A stretch of DNA of 59,151 nucleotides from Coemansia sp. RSA 922. Lineage: Eukaryota > Kickxellomycota > Kickxellomycetes > Kickxellales > Kickxellaceae. The stretch spans positions 1 through 59,151 of the forward strand of contig JANBQS010000023.1 of assembly GCA_027577415.1 (NCBI GenBank), in the 5' to 3' direction. The position numbers and the translations under genes were made by a program. Of this stretch, positions 52,370 through 59,151 are shown in pieces. The notes beneath the pieces were generated by a model. It ran no database searches. It had not been told where the DNA came from and saw only the letters and a list, made by a program, of their open reading frames with translations. The first letter of the stretch is position 1; the number at the start of each line of letters is the position of its first letter.

Positions 52370-52701
52370 TAACGAGACAAATAAGAAAAACGAAGAAATA
52401 GGGAGACAGAAAAAAAAACGCCTGGAGGTTTTCTGGTTGGTCTTTTTTTGTTGGGACGGAAACGCCCAACGAGTGACTCACAGGGATGATCACCACAAAT
52501 CACAAATCCGGATCAACGCAGATTAATTATCAATATTTTGCTGGCTGAGAACTGCAATGGAGCTTATCCCCAGCTTGGTTCAGATCCTAAATTCGAATTT
52601 CTCTATTTTCTGCTGCTTGAATTTGACAAACGACGACCAAAGGCTTTTTTATCGTTGAGGGACGCAGTTATCGCCAATTCACAGTACAAATCACGACAAA
52701 A
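52370..52701. other. Divergent promoter region between MMADHC and mitochondrial uS12
   Basis: 332 bp; no gene, repeat or clear motif seen apart from A/T runs. Confidence 0.4.
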
Positions 52702-53214
52702 ATGCTAGCCCTTGCCGCATTCCGCAACCTGCGAATCAGTGCCGCGCAAATAGCCGTCTCTGTGACTACTCGCACGCCCACAGCGCTTCCGCAGCTGTGC
52801 AAACCACTCTCCGCGTATATGGCAGAGCAGCGGGCTGGCATGGCCACGATTAACCAAGTAATGCGTGGCATGCGCAAGAAGATCAGGACAGGCAGCAAGG
52901 CTCCTGCGCTCGATAGCTGTCCCCAGCGGAAGGGCGTCTGCATCAAGGTGTACACAACAAAGCCCAAAAAGCCCAACTCTGCTGTGCGCAAGGTTGCGCG
53001 TGTGCGCTTGACTAACGGCAAAACAATTATTGCCTATATCCCCGGCGAAGGACACAACCTCCAAGAGCATAGCGTCGTTCTGGTTCGGGGCGGACGTGTG
53101 CCCGATCTCCCTGGTGTTTTGTACCACATTGTTCGCGGCGCACTGGATCTCCAGGGTGTCCAAGGCCGCGCGACGTCGCGAAGCAAGTACGGTGCCTCAA
53201 AGCCAAAGAAATGA
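52702..53214 (+). CDS. MRPS12: Mitochondrial ribosomal protein uS12m
   Basis: A 170-residue, intronless protein. The first 45 residues are basic and hydroxylated ([16 protein letters not shown]), a mitochondrial presequence. The body is a complete S12: [40 protein letters not shown], then [28 protein letters not shown] and a basic C-terminal tail. The PNSA and GHNLQEH loops line the decoding centre, where streptomycin-resistance changes map in bacteria. It is a small-subunit decoding protein of the mitoribosome. Confidence 0.95.
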   Translation: MLALAAFRNLRISAAQIAVSVTTRTPTALPQLCKPLSAYMAEQRAGMATINQVMRGMRKKIRTGSKAPALDSCPQRKGVCIKVYTTKPKKPNSAVRKVARVRLTNGKTIIAYIPGEGHNLQEHSVVLVRGGRVPDLPGVLYHIVRGALDLQGVQGRATSRSKYGASKPKK

Positions 53215-53318
53215 TCAAGAGTGTCTAGAGATTTTGCCCCATGAGAGAGAGAGAGTTTACGATAATGTATTGAACAAATATGTGTTTGTATATAAAGGCG
53301 AAGGTTTTTTGCTTCAGC

Positions 53319-53632
53319 CTAGTGCTTCTCGCCATGGCCATGGTCGCCGTGGTCGCCGTGGTCGCCGTGGTCCCACGGGTGACGAAGCCCCTACATTCAA
53401 TAGCAATTAATAGACGCACAGGTGGATTCTCTTTTAGCAGCCCTGGCATGTGCTCAATGAATTTGCTGTCCAACGGGAGATTTATGACTCCACTTACAAA
53501 GGCAACTGGTCCGTCTTCTTTAATGCGGTACATCATCCAAAACCACATTGACGCACCAAGCGTCTTGGAAACAATGCGGTACCCCAAGCCTGCCTTTGGC
53601 ACGACATATCCTGCAAACGGTCCGGCACGCAT
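53319..53632 (-). CDS. Complex I subunit NDUFB2 homologue
   Basis: Two exons, 53632-53498 and 53390-53319 (107-bp intron GTAAGT...TGTAG, phase 0), give 68 residues. The protein has a central membrane segment LGASMWFWMMYRIKEDGP and ends GLRHPWDHGDHGDHGDHGHGEKH. SMWFW..YR followed by HPW and a His-rich tail is typical of the small accessory subunit NDUFB2 (AGGG) of mitochondrial NADH:ubiquinone oxidoreductase, in the membrane arm. The GDH repeats come from a 9-bp tandem repeat at about 53342-53372, which may vary in copy number. An upstream exon for a presequence is not excluded. Confidence 0.8.
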
Positions 53633-53980
53633 GTCAAGTGTAGTATAAAAAAGGGTATCAATTCAAGAATTGCAAAATGCAAACGGAAGAGCTGGAAAAG
53701 TGCCTGATGGTCAAGTTTTACATATCCACTCAGATCAACAGATATCAATCGCAATCACTATTGGCCCTTGGATTGTCACATGATGCGATATCTGTTAGGT
53801 ATGTTCAAAAAATTGCATATCATTTATACACACCCTGAAAAGTCAGTCATACACAGAGATGCAATGTATTTATACTTTAAACCAAGGTGCGCTTCAAATT
53901 TATATCTAAAATATAGTCAAGGCAGAGCGGGTCTTAGCTTGCGTTGTAAGTTGCAGAAGAAATGTTGCTGTTTGGGCGAG
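53633..53980. other. Intergenic region, no gene seen
   Basis: About 350 bp of AT-rich sequence between the NDUFB2 5' end and the 3' end of the first TLC gene. Nothing recognisable. Confidence 0.4.
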
Positions 53981-54829
53981 CTATTCGGTTTTAATTTGAT
54001 GCTTGTCCATTTCATCCAGAGCGCGAATCAGGTCGGCGTCCAAGGCGTTGCGTTTAGCTGTCATAATAATAATGCTAAACCAGTAGTAGCTTAGACACAT
54101 TAGCGTAATGTTGGCAAGTCGAACAAAGCTCACTGCAAGTGGATTAATGGGAATGGTAGAGTTGGCTAACTCTCTCCAGACATTTATCGAAAGAATTGTT
54201 CCATAGACAATGCGAGCAAAGAAAAAGCTCGATACAAGCGCCGTTGCGTTGATATAGTACAAGATAGCTTCTTGTAATTCCAAGTCCTCTAGCGTGTTGT
54301 GGATGTTTAGAAACAGAGTGCTGATTTCAAACATCATAAAGCATGCGCCGTAGTACTGCAAAAGAGGCGAGTATGCCAGAAGATATACGCCAAAAGACAT
54401 AATTGCGTGCGCCATGAACCCCCAGCCATCGACATCTATATTTCTATAGGTATTGGCCATATCCCACAAAAAGTAGCCCAATGTCACAGTAAATGCCGAC
54501 TCGGCAACCGGATCGCTCCCATGAACTGGGTTTGCTCTCAGCTTTACGTTGGCAATAATTACCAGCGAGTTGGTCACCATATATACGGCATGGCAAGTGG
54601 ATACCTTTCGCACACACCACTTGTATTTCTGGACTTTGTCGAGCCTCTTCCAAGTCGAAGGGAACAAAAATGGTGTTAACGAGACAGAAAACTGGTAAAT
54701 GATCTGAAACAAGATGGCAATTACAACCACTTGTGGCCAAGAGTTTGCTAAGCGCGGAAGTCCAGCGGCATTAAATAGCTTGGCATTAATGCTGTTGTTG
54801 ACGAGAAAGTTGTGCGCGGCTTCCATCAT
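53981..54829 (-). CDS. TLC-domain membrane protein, intronless copy (TMEM56/TLCD4 type)
   Basis: A 282-residue protein with about six to seven membrane segments. TLC-domain features are KYKWCVRKVSTCHAVYMV (residues about 67-84), GYFLWDMANTYRNIDVDGWGFMAHAIMSFGVYLLAY (about 118-153), and LQYYGACFMMFEISTLFLN (about 156-174). The C terminus is KHQIKTE. TLC proteins act on or move lipids (ceramide synthases, TRAM, TMEM56/TLCD4); the specific role is unknown. It lacks the ceramide synthase HHxxxDG motif. It is the downstream member of a tandem pair with 55485-56628, which has the same architecture but two introns. Confidence 0.85.
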   Translation of the reverse strand: MMEAAHNFLVNNSINAKLFNAAGLPRLANSWPQVVVIAILFQIIYQFSVSLTPFLFPSTWKRLDKVQKYKWCVRKVSTCHAVYMVTNSLVIIANVKLRANPVHGSDPVAESAFTVTLGYFLWDMANTYRNIDVDGWGFMAHAIMSFGVYLLAYSPLLQYYGACFMMFEISTLFLNIHNTLEDLELQEAILYYINATALVSSFFFARIVYGTILSINVWRELANSTIPINPLAVSFVRLANITLMCLSYYWFSIIIMTAKRNALDADLIRALDEMDKHQIKTE

Positions 54830-55484
54830 TAATTTTTTATATGCCGGATTGCTGGGTGGTTTAGAAAGGGTGAGTTGCTAGATAATTCAAGCTTGGACAA
54901 GCCAGATATAAAATGTGAAACAATAATAGCCAGGGTGTCAAAGTGTAGTTGAGGACCAAATATCTGCAAGGTGTCAGGGTTTAGACAAGATGTTACAGTG
55001 CACCAGATGAAAGAGTTATTTAGACACACCAGCAATTAAGGTGTGCGCAGGCTTTTACTGTCGATACTGCAGAAAGTAGAGTCATCCAAACGCCTGATTG
55101 CGATGTGGCAAAGCTTTCGGTAGGAGGCACAGACACCACTATCTGGCAGCAGTGTTCATTATAACTTTTATGGCTGAACAACCTCAGCCTGGTACTGTTA
55201 TTGACATGTCCACAGCTAACGATTGTTCATCGCAAGTAACAAGAGACAATAAAAAAACGTAAACGGCGGTAGTACTAATTTATATGGATATACCTGCTGC
55301 ACGTCAAGCAGTATTAGCAAATATCTCTACCAATTCAATGCCCGGTCCGATCGATACAGTCAAACGCTTGAATAGACATTGTATTTCTAGGTCACAGATT
55401 AAAAGATTAGACATAAGACATACTACTAGGCGCCGAAGATGCCAGTCTGGCTGAGCATCCGCCCACAAACCTGAAAGTAGCCAG
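54830..55484. other. Spacer between the tandem TLC genes, no gene seen
   Basis: About 655 bp, AT-rich. It probably holds the promoter of the intronless copy and the 3' UTR of the other. Nothing else visible. Confidence 0.4.
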
Positions 55485-56628
55485 CTACTCGGTCTTTATT
55501 GCCTTGTCAGTCTTACTTGGCGAGAAGCGCTTTCTGACAGCCGCAATCATAAGATAGAACCAGTAGTAGCTGAGCAGAATGATCGAGTAGTTGGCAATGC
55601 GGTAAAAGTAACGCAAGACGATGGGCATACTTGATCCGTTTGCGTCTAGGTCCGCAAACAAGTGGTAGGACATGTAAACGCCAAAGATAAGGCGCACTGT
55701 TAGATAGAGGAAAAGAAGCGTACATGCGTTGTACAGTTGGAGGCGGCTGCCAGTCATGCCAAGCTTGTCCATCCACCAGTTCATATTTAGGAATATCGTG
55801 CTGGCCTCAAACATTATAAACGAGGCGCCGTAGTACTGCAATGACGGTCTCTACAAGAGCACATACATAAAAGTGCGCACAAAGATCAGTTATAAAAAAA
55901 GGTCAGCGTCGCACGACACATGTTGGACTGCGCTTAGAAACACTGGACCACGAGGTCATACGGTCAAGGCTGGTAGGCACAGGTAGTCGATACTTACAAA
56001 TGAGAGAATGTATACTCCAAACGAAGCAAACGCATGGACGATAAAGCCAACGCCGAGCCTTTTGGCGTCACCGACAGACACACAAATGTCCCACAGAAAG
56101 TACCTACATACATAGAGCAAAAGTAAGGCCCAAGGCATCACAGGGCACGCAAATGCACATGTTAATATCAGCAATAGAGACCGCGAGCAGGTTGTCCAAC
56201 ACACGTGCTAGCATGTGTAGTTCCAGTGCTTTATTGATACTGTACCCGCATACAAGAGTGTACACCCAGGCGGCGTAGTTATCGAACCCAAACAGCTTGT
56301 CGTTAATCAGCTCCTGCTTGAAGAAGATGGGGATGGCAAGCAAGACGACGACGATAGCGTGCACCTGAGAGACAACGCGGACGCCCCAGTCATACTTTTG
56401 CCGAGGGGTCAGAGAGTCGAACTTTGCTCCAAAGACCAGCGATGAAAGCGTGTTTGACGATAGGCGCAAAAGCTGGAACAGTCCAGCGAATGCAAGAAGC
56501 GCCGGCCAGTAAGGTACAAGTCTGGGCAGACCAATTAGTGCACAAAAGTTCTGTGCTGCGGGGAGCTCAACCAGGAGCTGGTAATTTGTAGCAAGCGTCG
56601 AGAGCATTGGTGCTAGCAAGGTTGGCAC
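55485..56628 (-). CDS. TLC-domain membrane protein, intron-containing paralogue
   Basis: Three exons, 56628-56246, 56103-55998 and 55850-55485 (introns 142 and 147 bp, GTACAG...TGTAG and GTAAGT...TTGTAG), give 284 residues. The order of motifs equals its neighbour: KYDWGVRVVSQVHAIVV, GYFLWDICVSVGDAKR with GFIVHAFASFGVYIL, and LQYYGASFIMFEASTIFLN. The C terminus AIKTE ends like that of the neighbour. The two are tandem duplicates about 40-45% alike by eye. Function as for the other copy: probably a lipid-related TMEM56/TLCD4-like membrane protein, substrate unknown. Confidence 0.83.
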
Positions 56629-56942
56629 AGAGCGTATGGTGTGCCGTGCAGGTAAATTTGCTAAGTGACAAGTAAGCTATCAATTGGTGACAATATAAAA
56701 AAGAAGCGGATCAAGGGAGAGCGAAGAGCGTGCAGTAACGTCGAAAAACAGCAAACAATTAAGGAAAGCGGAAGGGCGTGGGGGTGGGCGCCTGATGCCT
56801 GCGGGACCTGTCACACAAAAAGGCACGAGAGGAGCGACGCACGGGCATTCGTTGAAAACTGGTTTCCTATGGAACACGAGGTCCGTTTTGACAGGTGGAG
56901 GTATCTTTACTTAAGGATAACATAGAATATAAAAGCTACGTC
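56629..56942. other. Intergenic region, no gene seen
   Basis: 314 bp between the TLC gene 5' end and the TMEM184-type gene 3' end. Nothing recognisable. Confidence 0.4.
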
Positions 56943-58370
56943 TTAGTAGTGGCGAGGAGGATATGCTGGTCCCGTGTCATGTAGACGCTCGGCACTGTGC
57001 ACGGCTGCTGGCGATGGGTAGTTGTCATATGTGAGCTGGGTCAGCGGCAAGGCCTCGCCCAGCTCCTCTGCCTTGGCGCTGTCGATACGCTTGCTGATGT
57101 TGTAGTGCGCCGCACCGTTGATGTCCATCCTGCCAAAGCGGCCCTTTTCGGTGTCCGGCTCGGCAGGCTTCTTGCCTGTGAGCGGAGAAGCAAGCCACTT
57201 GAGAAGATACCAGATCTCCAAGAAAAAGTCGCCAAAGTTGAGCGAGTCCATAAAGGCGCGGCGCATAGGCGTCCTATGTGTACCTTCGGGGCGCTTGTAA
57301 GGGGCGATGGAGAAGGCCTTGATGAAGAGCGCGGCAAACAGAACCATCTCAATGCAAATTACCAGCGCAGTGAGCCCATCGACCACGTTGTCCTTGGACC
57401 AGTACTTTGTCTCTTTAATTACATGAATGTTGTTGCTGCCGAGCCACGAGATGACAAAGCCCTCCCAGAAAATTATAAACACGATGGCCTTGATGGCCAC
57501 GAATTTTATAAGGGGCTTGTTGTCCGCGATATTATCCTTAACGACACGATAGAGCGAGACCAGCGCGTACATGGCCACTGTGACGGAGATAAAGTCGACG
57601 ACTTCTACCCAAATGTGCGCGTACTTTGGATGCATGCTGTTGGGACAATACACGCCCCGCGCGTGCGTAATGATGGTGACGAGTGTAGCAATCGGGCTGA
57701 TGGCAACGTACTGCAAGATGCCCCATTTGAGCAAGATAAACGTGCGACGGCCGCCTGGGTTCATAACAAAACAGTTTAGTGGGAATGTCCACTTCAGCCC
57801 GCGCTTTTTGAGCATTAATTGTTTTTGCTCAGTGGATGAGTCGCCAATGTACTGGAGCAGCAGCATGTAGAACGACGCAATAGCAAAGGCTTCGTAGCAA
57901 TTGCGCACTGCCGTGTAGTACGGCGCTTCGCGGTAGAAGCGATAGCTGAGGAAGGAGATGATGCCGTAGATAGGGATCATCAGAATAATGCGCACAATAT
58001 GTCGCTGCTGGCGTGGTACCGTGTAGTGCTTTAGGTGGCCAGCGATGTGTAGACCCGAGATGATAGTTGCAGCCAGCGCAAACGCGCCAGAGATGATCCA
58101 ACCGACTTTGTGTGCTACAACTCCACATGTCGAACATAAGTGGTTATTAGTACTTGCATTGTAGCTATCGCAGTACCTGCGGAAGTTGGATAGAAGCCGG
58201 AGTCTCTATGTATCTGTACTCGGGAAGAGAGCAAATGGCTTACCGTTAAACTGGTTCCATGTCAGGCTGTCGCTACCGTGTATCTCAACCCAGCAGTCTT
58301 CACTTCCCGTCTGGTACGTGGATGACCCGCCGGCGGTGCCGTTAGTTCCAACCCACTCGAAGCCGGCCAT
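56943..58370 (-). CDS. TMEM184/DUF300 (Ost-alpha family) seven-helix membrane protein
   Basis: Two exons, 58370-58244 and 58114-56943 (129-bp intron GTAAGC...GTTGTAG), give 432 residues. The N-terminal 45 residues are hydrophilic with glycosylation-like NGT and a Cys. About seven membrane segments follow: WIISGAFALAATIISGLHIAGHL, then RIILMIPIYGIISFLSYRF, REAPYYTAVRNCYEAFAIA with FYMLLLQYIG, LLKWGILQYVAISPIATLV and others. MIPIY, the R-x-x-YEA-type segment and the KWGxLQY motif identify the solute transporter Ost-alpha/TMEM184 family. Relatives act in bile-acid export (animals) or in vacuole or tonoplast processes (plants). The fungal role is unknown. The C terminus is cytosolic and disordered. 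Confidence 0.88.
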
Positions 58371-59016
58371 AAAAGTGTGTAGTCAAATAGCAAAAGGAGT
58401 GCAAGCTTAAAAAGTAGAGGATACCAGAAGAATAGAGCGCAAAGATGGTGGAAGTGAAGCGAGCGAGCAGAATAGTCGTCAATTTAGATGGAAGGGGGGA
58501 TGCAGCATCTTGGCATAGTGTCGTTTGAAAGAAATTTCTCGAAAGAAGGCCGCGTCTCTTAGTCCTATTCTAGGGGAGGCCGCCAGAGTCTTTGTGCCCT
58601 GTCTACTGCTCTTGGGCCCAACGCCAATGCCGCAAAGCAAGGGTGCACCCCCAACAGCGCCTATCCAGGCAGAGCTCCAAATATAGACTGCTCGGCATTC
58701 GTACAAAGCACAGCGACTCGGAAATCAAAGTGGCAGCGAGTTGCTGATTTCCAATGTGCTTTCTGGCCCAAATTAGCAGATAATCCCCACTTATTTAGTA
58801 GCAATTTAATTGCCATATGTTGTAGTGAATATCCTAGAGAAGCTCACTACAAGTGCGAGCACATGCTCTCTCGTATAACAGGATACTAGTTCTAATAGGG
58901 GCATTCTAGCTAGCACATTACTTTGTCAGGCCAGAGTAAAGTTCGTGTTGACTGCGATTTTGGGCATATCTCAGCACCACTAGTAAAAAAACACAAGTAC
59001 AACATCTGCGAGGTAA
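58371..59016. other. Intergenic region, no gene seen
   Basis: About 645 bp between the TMEM184-type start and the RPB12 stop. Short frames only; nothing recognisable. Confidence 0.4.
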
Positions 59017-59151
59017 CTAACGCGCTTCAAACTGAGTCATGCGCTTGGTCCGCACTTTGAGCAAAATGCGGTAGCCGCACTCGAAGCAGCGAATTGGCTC
59101 TCTGGGCTTGATCTGGTTGTGGTACCCGCATTCTGCGCACAGGTATGTCAT
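59017..59151 (-). CDS. RPC10: RNA polymerase subunit Rpb12 (ABC10-alpha), possibly 5'-truncated at the window edge
   Basis: 44 codons run from an ATG at the very edge (59151) to TAG. The zinc ribbon is complete: Cys5-x2-Cys8 and Cys22-x2-Cys25 in YLCAEC and [12 protein letters not shown], followed by the family's basic tail [12 protein letters not shown]. Rpb12 is shared by RNA polymerases I, II and III. Known homologues are 58-70 residues with a short variable N terminus, and the human protein has a Met at the equivalent internal place. The true start may therefore lie outside the window. Confidence 0.92.
   Translation of the reverse strand: MTYLCAECGYHNQIKPREPIRCFECGYRILLKVRTKRMTQFEAR

Noticed and set aside
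1..59151. CRISPR arrays, bacterial operons, tRNA or rRNA genes
   Set aside because: No regularly spaced repeats, no ribosome-binding-site pattern, and no tRNA-like A/B boxes or rRNA sequence were seen. The region is eukaryotic.

Overview
The window is nuclear DNA of a fungus. Genes are dense, lie on both strands, and mostly have zero to two short introns (about 80-160 bp, GTRNGT...YAG). Recognisable eukaryotic genes include the fungus-specific DASH subunit Duo1, Hsp104, REV3, CWC27, RRP8, a TRAPP subunit, mitochondrial uS12 and a complex I subunit. The cobalamin-trafficking protein MMADHC (CblD) points away from Ascomycota and Basidiomycota and towards an early-diverging lineage. The gene style resembles Kickxellomycotina, but that is inference.

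Left part (1-14.6 kb): 5-oxoprolinase (cut by the window edge), Duo1, Hsp104 with a heat-shock element in its promoter, a CRAL-TRIO/RhoGAP protein, a long Ser-rich orphan, a TMEM19-family membrane protein, and a divergent CobW/ZNG1-type metal-chaperone GTPase.

Middle (14.6-24.7 kb) is the accessory region. It holds a decayed BAHD acyltransferase copy (minus strand), a degenerate Ty3/gypsy chromovirus pol remnant, and an intact BAHD acyltransferase (plus strand). A roughly 100-bp inverted repeat lies on either side of the retroelement. A six-exon 3-ketoacyl-CoA reductase gene (very-long-chain fatty acid elongation) follows.

24.7-44 kb: REV3 (DNA polymerase zeta) lies in one continuous frame but carries two in-frame TGA codons at expected Arg positions. 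Then come a DCAF6/WDTC1-like WD40 protein, a small MICOS-like membrane protein, a Gfo/Idh/MocA oxidoreductase, a gelsolin-like protein, a poorly defined stretch with a tentative multi-exon gene, and an alpha/beta-hydrolase-fold protein lacking the nucleophile.

44-59 kb: a metal-handling pair (a His-rich protein with runs of HGHGHG, and a Ctr copper transporter), mitochondrial malonyl transferase MCT1, RRP8, CWC27, TRAPPC6/Trs33, MMADHC, mitochondrial uS12, NDUFB2, two tandem TLC-domain proteins (one intronless, one with two introns), a TMEM184-type membrane protein, and the RNA polymerase subunit RPB12 at the right edge. Many genes are arranged as divergent pairs sharing short promoters (Hsp104/RhoGAP, TMEM19/ZNG1, RRP8/CWC27, MMADHC/uS12m).
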